Below, one piece after another: positions 34,128 to 45,403 of a stretch of 64,000 nt of DNA. The position numbers and the translations under genes were made by a program. Source of the DNA: Polyangia bacterium. GTDB lineage: Bacteria > Myxococcota_A > Polyangia > Nannocystales > Nannocystaceae. Under the pieces are notes generated by a model. That model was not told the DNA's origin and searched no databases. It saw only the letters and a program-made list of their open reading frames with translations. Every line of letters starts with the position of its first letter. Within the stretch, counting starts at the first letter, position 1. Where the stretch lies: contig JAUHWG010000039.1 of the NCBI GenBank assembly GCA_030424595.1, positions 1 to 64,000 on the forward strand, read 5' to 3'.

Positions 34128-35790
34128 GTGGTCGCGGGCGATCGCAGGGCTCAGCCTCGGGCTCGGCTTGGCCCTCTGGTCGGGGCCTGCGGCCTCGGCG
34201 TCAGCGTCGGCGCCGGTGTCCGGGGCAAGAGGGGTGCCGATGGCGAGCGCCGGGCTCGTCGCCGCGGATGCGGCCGAAGAAGGCGCGCCTGGACCGACCC
34301 CTGCGGGGCAAGCTTCCCTGAGCTCCAGCGAACGTCAGCCTGTGGGCGACGTCGCGGCGACAGACACAGATACGACGACAGATACGACGACAGATACAAC
34401 GACAGGCCCGGCGAGAGGCACGACCACAGCGGGCGTCCGCGCGAAGGCGCCGGTCCTGGCGCGGGTCGGCGGGTCGGAGCTCGTCCCCTCGAGGACGCCG
34501 CAGACGCTCACCGTCGGGGCCGAGAAGGCGGGGTCTCGGGCGGTGCGCTTCACCCCGCACGGCCAGTACTGGGTCCGCGGCCAGGGGCGCTTCAACAGCG
34601 CCTTCGACCCTGCGCCCGGCGATCGTCAGGTGGATGTGCTCCAGCGGGTGCGCTTTGGCCTGCTCGCCGAGAGCGGACCGCTGCGGGCCTACATCGAGCT
34701 CCAGGACGCGCGCCAGTGGGGCTTTGAGGAGAAGACGATCTCCAACCAGGCGAACGTCGACCTCCACCAGGGCTATCTCGAGCTCGGCGGCGAGCGTGGG
34801 TCGCGGGCCGGCTACGTTCGGATCGGCCGCCAGGAGATCGAGGTCGGCAGCCGCCGTCTCTTCGTCGACGCCAACTGGCACCCCTTCGGGCAGAGCTTTG
34901 ACGGCGTCCGGGCGGCGGGGAGGCTGGGGCGCTTCGCCGCCGACGCGGGCTTTCTCGTCATCGATCCGCCGCGCACCTTCTCCGTCGCGGACCCCGGCGG
35001 CGACCCGAGCTTGGAGGTCGAGCTCCGCAGTCGGGGGACCTACAGCGGCTATCTTCAGCTCGCGTCGGCGCTCGGGGAGGCGATGACCGTCGAGGGCCTG
35101 CTCCTGGGGACAAGCGAGCGCCCCTCGCCCGCCTCGCCGACCGCCTCGCGCGACATCATCAACGCCGGTCTGCGCCTGCACGGCGCTCCGCTCCCCGGCC
35201 TCAGCTACGACGTCGAGGCCTACGGCCAGGCGGGGCGCAACCTCGGCCTGCGTCATCGGGCCTGGGCGAGCTTTTCGACCGTCGACTACACCTTCGCCGG
35301 CGAGCGCCTGCGTCCAGGGCTCACCCTCCGCTACAACTACGCGAGCGGTCAGGGCTGCTCGGGCGGCCCCGAGGAGGGCTGCGGCAACCAGCAAAGCGGC
35401 GAGTTCTACCGCTTCTACGGCCTCCGCCACGCCCGCTACGGGATCGCCGACAGGGTCGGCCACTCGAACCTGCGCGACCTCGAGGTCGGCGCCCACATCC
35501 AGCCCCACAGCAGCGTCCGCGTGGATCTCGGCTATCACTTCCTCCAGCTCGACAAGCCGACGGGGCGCTGGCGCCAGGCCAACGATGGGCTCGTCGGCGT
35601 CGGCTGGGACCCGAACAACACCTCGCGAAACCTCGCCCACGAGGTCGACCTCCTGGTCACCTACCGGCCGTGGAAGCAGCTCTTTCTCCAGCCGGGGTAC
35701 GGCCTCTTCATCCCCCTCGAGGCGGGTCGACGGATCGCCGGGCCGGCGCCGCAGCACTTCGTCTTTCTGTGGATGATCGGCAAGTTCTGA
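34081..35790 (+). CDS. Outer-membrane beta-barrel, alginate-export (porin) family
   Basis: 569 residues from the ATG at 34081, which overlaps tsdA by 47 bp; GTG at 34099 is an alternative. The signal (AIAGLSLGLGLALWSGPAAS) is followed by a Thr/Asp linker with 12-bp repeats, then a ~400-residue barrel: RVRFGLLAESGPLRAYIELQ, GYVRIGRQEIEVGSRRLF, FDGVRAAGRLGRFAADAGFL and a final aromatic strand ending IGKF. These blocks are typical of the Alginate_exp family. Within the tsd-like unit it may provide passage for thiosulfate, tetrathionate or another anion, but that is inference. Confidence 0.85.
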   Translation: MGARRSVLAPVKARSRWSRAIAGLSLGLGLALWSGPAASASASAPVSGARGVPMASAGLVAADAAEEGAPGPTPAGQASLSSSERQPVGDVAATDTDTTTDTTTDTTTGPARGTTTAGVRAKAPVLARVGGSELVPSRTPQTLTVGAEKAGSRAVRFTPHGQYWVRGQGRFNSAFDPAPGDRQVDVLQRVRFGLLAESGPLRAYIELQDARQWGFEEKTISNQANVDLHQGYLELGGERGSRAGYVRIGRQEIEVGSRRLFVDANWHPFGQSFDGVRAAGRLGRFAADAGFLVIDPPRTFSVADPGGDPSLEVELRSRGTYSGYLQLASALGEAMTVEGLLLGTSERPSPASPTASRDIINAGLRLHGAPLPGLSYDVEAYGQAGRNLGLRHRAWASFSTVDYTFAGERLRPGLTLRYNYASGQGCSGGPEEGCGNQQSGEFYRFYGLRHARYGIADRVGHSNLRDLEVGAHIQPHSSVRVDLGYHFLQLDKPTGRWRQANDGLVGVGWDPNNTSRNLAHEVDLLVTYRPWKQLFLQPGYGLFIPLEAGRRIAGPAPQHFVFLWMIGKF

Positions 35791-35823
35791 TCGGCAAGTT
35801 CTGATCGGCAAGCTCTGGTCGGG
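35774..35823 (+). repeat. Tandem repeat, TGATCGGCAAGTTC x3, across a stop codon
   Basis: The last codons and the stop (TGA at 35788-35790) of the porin gene are part of a 14-bp unit repeated three times with a partial fourth. The C-terminal Phe needed for barrel assembly is encoded by the first unit. Confidence 0.95.
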
Positions 35824-36042
35824 CGCTTCGCAGGGGGCCCGTCGGCGGTGATGCTGCGATGTCGAGGGCCTCTCCAAATGGGCGTCAGGAGCGGCGGTCG
35901 ACGGGCGAGAGAGCGCGGTCGGTGGCAGATTCGAACCATCGCTCGTCAGGCCCGCGGGCCGCGGCTCCAAACGGCCCGTACAGGTCGCCCAAACGGCCAC
36001 TCCGCGGTGATCTGCGACGCCTGGCTGTGGGACAATCGGCCC

Positions 36043-37275
36043 ATGCGTACGACTAGAAAGCTCTCCCTCGGCTTCGCCGCGTTGGCCCTCCTGCCGCTCG
36101 CCTGCAACGGCGATGATGGGAGCGCCGGATCGACCAGCGATACCGCCGGGACCGGGACGGACACGGCGACGACCAGCGGCACCACCACCGCGTCGGGCAG
36201 CGGCACCGCCACCGCCGGCGAGAGCACCAGCACCAGCGGGGGCGTCAGCGCCAGCGCCACCGGGACGACGACGACGACGGAGGGGACGACGACAGAGAGC
36301 ACCGCGACGGTTGGGACGACGACGGAGGGGATGACCAGCGACGGGACCACGACAGAGGGGATGACCAGCGAGGGGACGACGACGGAGGGGACGACCACCG
36401 ACGGGACGACCACGGAGGGGACGACCACCGACGGGACGACCACGGGGACGACCACGGGCGGCGACGACGAGAACCCGCTGTGGAACACGCCGAACCTCTG
36501 GTACTCGGTCGAGGACAAGCTCCACTACATCCAGATCGACGAGAACGACGGGACCGTCGTCCAGCTCGTGACGAGCACGATCACCACCCCGCTCCTCGAC
36601 GGCTTCAACGGCCTGACGATGCTCGAGGACGGCTCCTTGCTCGGCTCGCGGGTGCTCCAGGGGCAGGGGACCCAGATCTTCTACATCGCCGAGCCGCCGG
36701 TCGAGGCGAGCTCGATCGAGGCCGAGATCCTCGGCTTCGTCCCCGACACCCTGCTCATCGAGGCGCTCTACACCGACTGCAAGGGGCTGGTGTATCTCAT
36801 GGACAGCGGCGTCGACCTGTCGAGCGCGGCCGGCAACCGGCTGATCCGCTTCACCGGCGACTACCTCTCGGGGGACCTGAGCTACGAGGTGATCACCGAC
36901 CTCGAAGACGCCAGCGTCGCCGACATCGATGACCTCGGCCCGGGGATCGACAAGGAGGGGCTGATCACCGACGGTGAGGGCTTCGCGATCGACTCGGGGA
37001 CGGTCTACTCGTTCAACTACAACACCGGTACGGGCACCTCGCTCGGCAACGGCGGCACCTGGGGCAGCCACGCGCTCGGCGGGCCGCTCTTCGTCGACGA
37101 CACGGCGCGCCTCTACCTCCTCGACATCGGCGCGAAGCTCTTCGAGGCGGATCCGGTCAACCTGATGCTCTCGCCGGTCCTGGTGACCGGGCCGGCCCCG
37201 GCTGGCGACGCTCCGGCGGGCTGGAGCGGGCTCACCGGTCCGTTGACGGAGTGCGAGTCGACCCTGCCGCAGTAG
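36043..37275 (+). CDS. Lipoprotein with long Thr-rich spacer and propeller-like domain
   Basis: 410 residues. The lipobox is LLPLAC. Residues ~22-140 are a Thr/Ser/Gly/Glu spacer (TTTEGTTTDGTTTEG units). The remaining ~270 residues contain repeated beta-strand blocks (LWYSVEDKLHYIQIDENDG, GFNGLTMLEDGSLLGS, AGNRLIRFTGDYLSGDL) like a beta-propeller with loosely spaced blades. Function unknown; presumably cell-surface. Confidence 0.8.
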   Translation: MRTTRKLSLGFAALALLPLACNGDDGSAGSTSDTAGTGTDTATTSGTTTASGSGTATAGESTSTSGGVSASATGTTTTTEGTTTESTATVGTTTEGMTSDGTTTEGMTSEGTTTEGTTTDGTTTEGTTTDGTTTGTTTGGDDENPLWNTPNLWYSVEDKLHYIQIDENDGTVVQLVTSTITTPLLDGFNGLTMLEDGSLLGSRVLQGQGTQIFYIAEPPVEASSIEAEILGFVPDTLLIEALYTDCKGLVYLMDSGVDLSSAAGNRLIRFTGDYLSGDLSYEVITDLEDASVADIDDLGPGIDKEGLITDGEGFAIDSGTVYSFNYNTGTGTSLGNGGTWGSHALGGPLFVDDTARLYLLDIGAKLFEADPVNLMLSPVLVTGPAPAGDAPAGWSGLTGPLTECESTLPQ

Positions 37276-37281
37276 GCCAGA

Positions 37282-37322
37282 GTCCGGGGCAGTCCCGGGG
37301 CAGTCCCGGGGCAGTCCCGGGG
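37282..37322. repeat. Tandem repeat, GTCCCGGGGCA x~4
   Basis: An 11-bp GC-rich unit begins seven bases after the stop of the lipoprotein gene and repeats about four times. The units can also pair with one another as hairpins. Confidence 0.9.
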
Positions 37323-37400
37323 CTCCTGCGGGCCCGGGGCGAGAGCAGAGGCGAGGAGCCGTGGATGATGCTCTTCCGTTCACCTGTGAGATAGCGCTCC

Positions 37401-37416
37401 TTCGCACCGCTGCGAA
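37401..37416. promoter_or_regulatory. Perfect inverted repeat upstream of tRNA-Lys
   Basis: TTCGCA-CCGC-TGCGAA lies 49 bp before the tRNA. It could be an operator or a weak terminator for the preceding gene. A -10-like TGTTAT follows at 37442. Confidence 0.35.
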
Positions 37417-37464
37417 GAGCCTTCCATCGGCGCGAAAGCAGTGTTATCAGTCTCGCCCCGTCAC

Positions 37465-37537
37465 GGGCCCGTAGCTCAATTGGCAGAGCAAGGGACTCTT
37501 AATCCCTGGGTTGTAGGTTCGATTCCTACCGGGCTCA
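37465..37537 (+). tRNA. tRNA-Lys (anticodon CTT)
   Basis: A 73-nt cloverleaf. The acceptor arm GGGCCCG pairs with CGGGCTC (one G-U). The D arm begins GCTC, the anticodon stem is AGGGA/TCCCT around CTCTTAA, and the T loop is GGTTCGATTCC. The discriminator is A and CCA is not encoded. Confidence 0.95.
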
Positions 37538-37552
37538 AAATCAGAGACACAG

Positions 37553-37589
37553 GACCTCGGCGCTTCGGCGTTCGAGGTCTTCTCTTTTT
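37553..37589 (+). terminator. Intrinsic terminator after tRNA-Lys, UUCG tetraloop
   Basis: GACCTCG pairs with CGAGGTC, and an inner stem closes a cTTCGg tetraloop with one G-T pair and a bulge. TTCTCTTTTT follows. Confidence 0.85.
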
Positions 37590-37640
37590 GGGCGTCGGCC
37601 GTGGGCTGTGGCCCGTGGCCCTGTCGGCCAGCAGGGCCGC

Positions 37641-39218
37641 TCAACGCCGAGCCGGGCGACGACGGAGCCCGAGGGCGAGGAGGGCGAGGGCTAGCGCCGG
37701 GCCGAGCGGCGCCCGCGGTTCGTCTGTGCTCGCGCAGGCGCAGCCGCCGCTCCAGGGGTCAAGTCCGAGGCCCGAGGTCGGGCCTGAGGTCGCGCCGGTG
37801 GTCTCGCCAGGGCCGTCGCCGGTGGTCTCGCCGGTGGTCTCGTCGCCCGTCGTCTCCGGCGGGATCCCGCACAGGTTGTCCTCCTCGAGGCAGACCATGC
37901 CGACCTCGCAGAGGAGCGGCAGGCAGGTGCCGTCCGCCTCGCCGCCAGCTTCGACGCTACAGCGCTCGCAGGGGCCGTCGCAGACCGTGTTGCAGCAGAG
38001 ATCGTCGACGCAGTGATCGGAGGCGCAGAGGAGGTCTGCGTCGCAGGGGTTGCCGAGCGCGTAGAGGAGATCGAGGCCGAAGGCGTCGCCGTCGGTCATG
38101 GTCGTCGGGGCAGGGGCGCCGATCAGCGCCCGTCGCCCGGAGGTCGCGAGCCGCTGGCCGGAGGCGGCCCCGAGCGGCTGAAAGATGTCGGTGAGGGTCA
38201 ACGAGGGGGGCGCGATGGCCTTCTCGGGAGAGTTGTAGACATAGACTAGGCCGCTCTCGTCTCCAGGGGCGCCGACGAGGAGCGAGCCCTCGGCGAAGGC
38301 GAGCGAGGTCCCGAAGAGCGGGGTGACGCCGCCCGGCGGGCGGAGGGTCGAGAGGAGCGCCCAGGCGCTCGGGTTCTGCGGATCGTTCTGGTGATAGACG
38401 AGCACCGCGCCCATCTGGGCGTCGGTGTTCGGGGCGCCGACGGCGAGGAGACCGTCACCGCTGAGCGCGAGCGAGGAGCCGAAGGTGAGGACCTCAGGGT
38501 TCGCGTCGGGGAGGAGCGGCGTCGGGTCGAGGGTGAAGACCGTCCCCTCGCGGGTCGCGAAGTAGACGCTCCCCTGCGGGAGCTCCGTCGACGCGCCGAT
38601 CACCAGCAGATCACCGTCGAGCGCGAGGGCCTTGCCGAAGCGACCGCCGACGGTCTTGCCCAGGAGCGGGGGATCTTCGACCCACGTCCCGTCAAAGTGG
38701 TAGGAGGTGACCCAGCCGACGCCTTGCGGGTTGATCGAGCCGACGACGAGGGAGGTCTCGTCGAGGGCGAGGGTGGTGGCGAAGCGGGTGAGCCCCGGCT
38801 TGGTGAGGGTCGCCTCGTCCTGCCAGGTGACGCCGTCGTAGCGGAAGACCTTGAGCTCTTGCGAGACCGAGGCGCCGACCGCCAGCAGCGGCGGAGCGAG
38901 GGCTAGGCTCGCGCCGAAGGAGCCGTTCGGCACGGCGCCGTAGACGATCGAGTGCGAGGTGAGCGATGACTCCTGCGACTCAAAGAGGAACACCGCGCCG
39001 ACCGCGAGCCCCTCGACGACCTCCGCCTCGGGCGAGCTGATCGCCGCGAGGGTGTCTGTGAGGTCGACCTCGGCGCCGTACTTCGAGGGGATGCTCTGGG
39101 GGACAGGCCAGGTGTGGCTGATCTGGACGGTCCGGGAGGCGCCGAAGTCCCCGGCCGAGGCCTCCGCGCTCAGGAGGCTGATGAAGAGGCCGAGCGCTGC
39201 GCTGCGCGAGCGGGTCAT
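37641..39218 (-). CDS. FG-GAP repeat surface protein with MYXO-CTERM-like tail
   Basis: 525 residues from the ATG at 39218. A Sec signal ends LLSAEASA. About seven FG-GAP-like units follow (TFGSSLALSGDGLLAVGAP, LFGTSLAFAEGSLLVGAP), so an integrin-alpha-like beta-propeller is likely. Then come a Cys-rich segment (CASDHCVDDLCCNTVCDGPC), a Thr/Gly/Glu spacer, and GGCACASTDEP before a hydrophobic helix and terminal LRRRPARR. The Cys-helix-Arg ending is the MYXO-CTERM layout, a presumed surface-anchoring signal. It overlaps the upstream lipoprotein gene by 4 bp. Confidence 0.85.
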   Translation of the reverse strand: MTRSRSAALGLFISLLSAEASAGDFGASRTVQISHTWPVPQSIPSKYGAEVDLTDTLAAISSPEAEVVEGLAVGAVFLFESQESSLTSHSIVYGAVPNGSFGASLALAPPLLAVGASVSQELKVFRYDGVTWQDEATLTKPGLTRFATTLALDETSLVVGSINPQGVGWVTSYHFDGTWVEDPPLLGKTVGGRFGKALALDGDLLVIGASTELPQGSVYFATREGTVFTLDPTPLLPDANPEVLTFGSSLALSGDGLLAVGAPNTDAQMGAVLVYHQNDPQNPSAWALLSTLRPPGGVTPLFGTSLAFAEGSLLVGAPGDESGLVYVYNSPEKAIAPPSLTLTDIFQPLGAASGQRLATSGRRALIGAPAPTTMTDGDAFGLDLLYALGNPCDADLLCASDHCVDDLCCNTVCDGPCERCSVEAGGEADGTCLPLLCEVGMVCLEEDNLCGIPPETTGDETTGETTGDGPGETTGATSGPTSGLGLDPWSGGCACASTDEPRAPLGPALALALLALGLRRRPARR

Positions 39219-39592
39219 GGCGTCGCCTCGTCCGCGGGGAAGCAGAGGCTGATCGCCTGGTCGGAGCCGTCGCCCACGTCGCTGCACACAAGTCCATCAG
39301 GACAGATCGTGTTGACGTCGCACTCGAGCACGCACAGGGACTCGCCCGCGATCTCCATGCATCGGGGGGAGGCGTCGCCGTCGAGCGCGGAGGGGCAGGG
39401 ATCGTCGCACTCGGGCGCGCAAAAGCCGGGCTCATCCCCCTCGTCGGGGCGGATGACGCAGGCGACCAGCCCTGCGCTGCGGCAGGCCTCCGAGCTGCGG
39501 CACGGCGCGTAGACCAGGGCGTCTCCGTCGAAGCAGGCGGCGAGGAGAGCTCCGGAGAGCGCGACGGCGATGGTCAGTAGCGCGCGGGACAT
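39215..39592 (-). CDS. Small Cys-rich lipoprotein
   Basis: 125 residues from the ATG at 39592. The signal ends ALSGALLAAC. The mature ~105 residues hold about twelve Cys in a pattern common in myxobacterial surface proteins (CRSSEACRSAGLVACV, CAPECDDPCP, CDVNTICPDGLVCSDVG). Translationally coupled to the FG-GAP protein, so the two may act together at the surface. Confidence 0.8.
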   Translation of the reverse strand: MSRALLTIAVALSGALLAACFDGDALVYAPCRSSEACRSAGLVACVIRPDEGDEPGFCAPECDDPCPSALDGDASPRCMEIAGESLCVLECDVNTICPDGLVCSDVGDGSDQAISLCFPADEATP

Positions 39593-39693
39593 CGTCGAGA
39601 TCCCGTCGACCTTAGCCCGAAGGAGCAGGTCGCGACAGTCTGCGGTCCAGGGCAGGCTTGCCACCGCGGCCGGCGAGGGGTGATCCTCGGGGC

Positions 39694-40650
<957 letters not shown>

Positions 40651-40653
40651 GGG

Positions 40654-40965
40654 GGACGGTGAGGGCTGCTCGGCGAGGGCGAGGGCCTGGGCCTCGATCG
40701 TGGACGACTCGGGGTCTTGGTCGGGCAGCTCGTCGGGGCTTGACGGTTGCGTGTCCGCATCGGGCCACGGGCCCGGCGGTGACGCCTCTGGGTCTGCCGG
40801 CGACGGGATCCAGAGGCAGGGCCTGAGGTTGATGCTGCTGCGGATCGGGGGAGCGTCCGCGTCAGGCCTCTGCGGCGAGGTGACCTCCTTGGTGCACCCT
40901 CCGGTCAAGAGAAGAGCCCACCTCACGATGCTCGTCGCCACGATCCCGAGCTCGCTCAATCGCAT
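40654..40965 (-). pseudogene. Lipoprotein-like coding remnant, antisense-facing
   Basis: The reverse strand from ATG 40965 reads a lipoprotein-like start (MRLSELGIVATS, lipobox LLLTGGC) followed by ~85 Pro/Asp/Ser-rich residues with strongly G/C-ending codons. The frame then continues without a stop into the antisense of the preceding gene, where it turns Arg-rich and is no longer credible. It may be a lipoprotein gene that lost its 3' end. The rest of the gap to 41431 shows nothing else. Confidence 0.35.
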
Positions 40966-41431
40966 CACTTTGGAGGGTCGCACGCGGTCGGGCCCCCTCG
41001 ATGCACAGCTTCTCGTTGAGGGAGACGGGTCGGGAGGTCGCCGGCCGGGGTGTGGACATGCGGCCCCGGCGATTCATCGCTCGGGATGGGGCCGGGAGAT
41101 GCTCTCGGCCCGAACGCGCTCGGACTTCGGCCACGACGCGAGGCGCTCCCTCCGGGAGAGGCCTGCAGAGGTCGCCGTGGCTCGCGATGTCCCGCGGATC
41201 TGTCGGTTCGATTTTGACCGCGCGTCGCCAGGCTGACGGCGACAGGTAACGGTTATCGGGAGGAGGTCGAACGAGCGTCACGCGATCGGTCCTCGGAGCG
41301 GCTCGCCGCGGGAGGATCCCGGCAGGGCGCTAGCACAGGCCGTCCTCGCCTGCGCCGCAGGACGGGGGCCGGAGCGCGCAGGACTTTGCGGCGGCCGGCG
41401 AGGCCCGTCCGCGGGTACAATCACGGGGCAG

Positions 41432-42934
41432 ATGAGCCACCACGAGCAGCGGGCGGCGGACTCGGGGTGGCCCGAGCACGGGGCGATGATCGCCGATCGC
41501 TACCGCCTCGGCGACAGGATCGGCGAGGGCGGGATGGCGGCGGTCTACCTCGCCACCCGCGCCGATGACGGCGTCGAGGTCGCGATCAAGGTGCTGCGTC
41601 CCGAGCTCGTGGTCGATCCCGAGGTAGTCCGTCGCTTCCTCCAGGAGGCGCGCGCGGCCTCGCTGATCCGCCACCCGAACATCGTCGGCATCCTCGACTT
41701 CGGCTTCACCGGAGACGGCGTCGCCTTCCTGGCGATGGAGCGGCTGGTCGGCGATGATCTGGCGGACGTCCTGGGGCGCGAGGGGCCCTTCGCCTGGGAG
41801 CGCCTCGCACCGCTCCTGCTCGACGTCTGCGCGGCCCTCGGCGCGGCCCATGAGCGGGGGATCGTCCACCGCGACGTCAAGCCGGAGAACTGCTTCCTCT
41901 TGACCGGCCCTGACGGTCGGCCGCAGGTGAAGGTGCTCGACTTTGGCATCGCCAAGGACATCGGCGGCTCCCTCCCGGATCGACCGCAGACCGCCACGGG
42001 GATGCTCTGTGGCTCGCCCGAGTACCTCGCCCCCGAGGTGATCATGGGCAAGGTGGCGGAGGTCGGGAGCGACATCTACGCCCTCGGGATCACGATGTAC
42101 GAGCTCCTCTGCGGGGGTCATCCCTTCGCCGGCGCGGAGTTTGGCGAGATGCTCGCGGCCCACGTGCAAAGGCCGGTGCCGTCCTTCGCGAGCCGCGGCG
42201 TGACGGCGCCCCCCGGGGTCGAGGAGCTGGTCCAGCACTGCCTGGGCAAGCATCCAGACGAGCGACCTGCGGACATGAAGGCGGTCGCGGTCGCGATCCG
42301 GAGCACGCTCAGCCGTCGCGTCCGCCGGGCCGCGCCTGAGCGCAGCGGGGGGATGGTGGGGTTTGGGCTGGGGTTCGGGCTCGTCGTGCTCCTCGGCGCC
42401 GTGGCTGCGGCCGGGTGGTGGTGGCTCGGCGACGATGAGGGCGGGGCCGGTGCCGGTGCCAGTGCTGGAGCCGTGACGACCGGGATCGACGCTGGGAGCA
42501 CGGGCGCCTCCGCGACCGGCCCGGGGACGACCACCGGCGAGCTCTCTACGAGCGAGGGGGCGGAGGCGAGCGAGGGATCGACGAGCGGCGAGGGGTCGAC
42601 GAGCGGCGGGGACGCGACCGACAGCGACGGGACGACCGCGGCGGAGGCCGCCGACAGGGCTGCGCTTCGCCCCTTGAGCAAGGCTCGGGCGAGGCGGGTG
42701 ATCGACCGCAAGATCGACAAGGGCGCCAAGAAGTGCCTGCGCGAGCACACTTCGTTGGTCCGTGGTCAGCGCTTCTCGGTGGAGGTCACGATCAACGGCG
42801 AGGGCATTGCGAGCGCGACGGCGACCCTCTTGCCCAAGAGCCCTGCGGCCCGCTGCATCGCCGCGCTTTTTAAGAAGACGCGCTTTCCGGAGAGCCCGTC
42901 GGGCCTGTCCTTCTCCCACAGCTTCTCGCCCTAA
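41432..42934 (+). CDS. Membrane Ser/Thr protein kinase (PknB-like)
   Basis: 500 residues. The kinase domain (~25-295) has all motifs: IGEGGMAAVYLA (glycine loop), AIKVL (Lys), HRDVKPEN (catalytic loop), DFGIAKD and a GSPEYLAPE activation segment. One membrane helix follows (~306-335, GFGLGFGLVVLLGAVAA), then a Thr/Gly/Ser spacer. The ~85-residue outer domain contains IDKGAKKCLREH, RFSVEVTINGEGIASATATL and CIAALFKKTRFP, resembling the AgmX/TonB-like C-terminal module of myxobacterial surface proteins. It probably senses an external signal. Confidence 0.93.
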   Translation: MSHHEQRAADSGWPEHGAMIADRYRLGDRIGEGGMAAVYLATRADDGVEVAIKVLRPELVVDPEVVRRFLQEARAASLIRHPNIVGILDFGFTGDGVAFLAMERLVGDDLADVLGREGPFAWERLAPLLLDVCAALGAAHERGIVHRDVKPENCFLLTGPDGRPQVKVLDFGIAKDIGGSLPDRPQTATGMLCGSPEYLAPEVIMGKVAEVGSDIYALGITMYELLCGGHPFAGAEFGEMLAAHVQRPVPSFASRGVTAPPGVEELVQHCLGKHPDERPADMKAVAVAIRSTLSRRVRRAAPERSGGMVGFGLGFGLVVLLGAVAAAGWWWLGDDEGGAGAGASAGAVTTGIDAGSTGASATGPGTTTGELSTSEGAEASEGSTSGEGSTSGGDATDSDGTTAAEAADRAALRPLSKARARRVIDRKIDKGAKKCLREHTSLVRGQRFSVEVTINGEGIASATATLLPKSPAARCIAALFKKTRFPESPSGLSFSHSFSP

Positions 42935-42978
42935 GAGGGTGTGGAGAGAGTCCCGTGTGGTCTCGCGGGGCTGGGCTG

Positions 42979-43671
42979 CTAGCCGCCGAAGGCCGCGCTC
43001 ACGGCCCGGCGTGTCCGCTTCGCCGTGACCGCGTCGACGAAGGGATCGAGCGGCGGGCCGAGCTGGACGAGCGCGACGACGAGGGCGCAGACGAGGGCGC
43101 AGCGCAGGGGGCTCGCCCGGACCCCGAGCTTGAGCGCGGTGCCGAACGAGCGCTTGAGGCGAGCGTTGACGAGGTCGACGCTGAAGAGCTCGTCCAGGAG
43201 GAGGTGGACGATGAAGCCCGCCGTGACGAAGGCGCCGAAGAGCCAAGCCCGCGTGGGATCGATCCCGAGCAGGCGAGCGGCGAGGGTCGCCGTCAGCGCT
43301 CCGCTCAGGGCCGCGACCGGGATCGAGTGGATGAGCCCCCGGTGGACGCAGAGTCGATTGGCGACGCCGCGGAGGACGACGCTGACCGAGAAGAGCGCGA
43401 CCAGGGAGGCGAGCGCGACGAGCACGGTCGGCCAGGCGCCGTAGAGGGCGAAGGCGGTGGCGGTCGCGGCCGCGAGCCCGAGAGCGCCGTAGATGATCCG
43501 GGTCGGCACCGACTGGTCGGCGTCGATGTCCGGGAGGATCCCGCCGAGCGCCCCGCAGGCGACGCAGACGAGGGTGCCGCTGCCGTCGACGAGACCGCTC
43601 GCCTTCGCCGCGTAGGCGCTCGCCGCCGCGGCGACGACCGCTCCGAGAACATGCGTGCGAAAATTAGCCAT
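42979..43671 (-). CDS. YdjM-like membrane metal-dependent hydrolase
   Basis: 230 residues, about five membrane helices. Family motifs are GALGGILPDIDADQS and HRGLIHSIP near residues 40-55 and 110-118, with a later HLLLDEL. These match the YdjM/LexA-binding inner-membrane family, for which hydrolase activity is predicted but unproven. It is divergent from the Vps62-like gene, about 100 bp apart. Confidence 0.85.
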   Translation of the reverse strand: MANFRTHVLGAVVAAAASAYAAKASGLVDGSGTLVCVACGALGGILPDIDADQSVPTRIIYGALGLAAATATAFALYGAWPTVLVALASLVALFSVSVVLRGVANRLCVHRGLIHSIPVAALSGALTATLAARLLGIDPTRAWLFGAFVTAGFIVHLLLDELFSVDLVNARLKRSFGTALKLGVRASPLRCALVCALVVALVQLGPPLDPFVDAVTAKRTRRAVSAAFGG

Positions 43672-43770
43672 CGACGATCGATCCGGGGGGCAGTCTATGT
43701 CATCAGCCGCTCTGATACCCTGTCTCTTCGCTCATCTCAGGGTTCGAGGTGGAGCGGGAAGGCTAGGACG

Positions 43771-45039
<1,269 letters not shown>

Positions 45040-45403
45040 ACTGCGGCCCGCGCCAGGCTCCCCTGCGCTGAGCTGTCGCTGCGCGCGGGGATGCCCGTCG
45101 ATGGCCGAGGTCTGTCGTCCCGTGCTGACTGCGGGGGAGGACTACGCGCCGCGGGGTGAGGAGAGCTCGCCCTGAGATCGACGGGTCTCGATCGACGCTG
45201 CGCTCTGCGCTGCGGCGTCCTCCTCGGCGAAGGGCCTCCGCTGCGGCTCGGCGCTCGGTAAGACGGTGCAGATGCAGAGGCTCCGACGTCGCCCGGCGAT
45301 GCGTGGATTCGACCGGCGCGTTCGAGCCCATGTCCTCTGGGCTGTCCACCATTCCCCGTCTCCGGCGCGGGTGGGTTAGGCTGCGGGGGCGAGCAAGAGT
45401 GCA

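Noticed and set aside
34201-37407. Very long reverse-strand open frame (over 1000 codons) opposite the porin and lipoprotein genes
   Set aside because: Arg/Gly/Pro-rich antisense composition, no domains, and it covers well-supported forward genes and their spacers; typical of antisense frames in high-GC DNA.
40862-41281. Reverse-strand 139-codon open frame before the Ser/Thr kinase gene
   Set aside because: Arg-rich with no signal, domains or consistent third-position bias.
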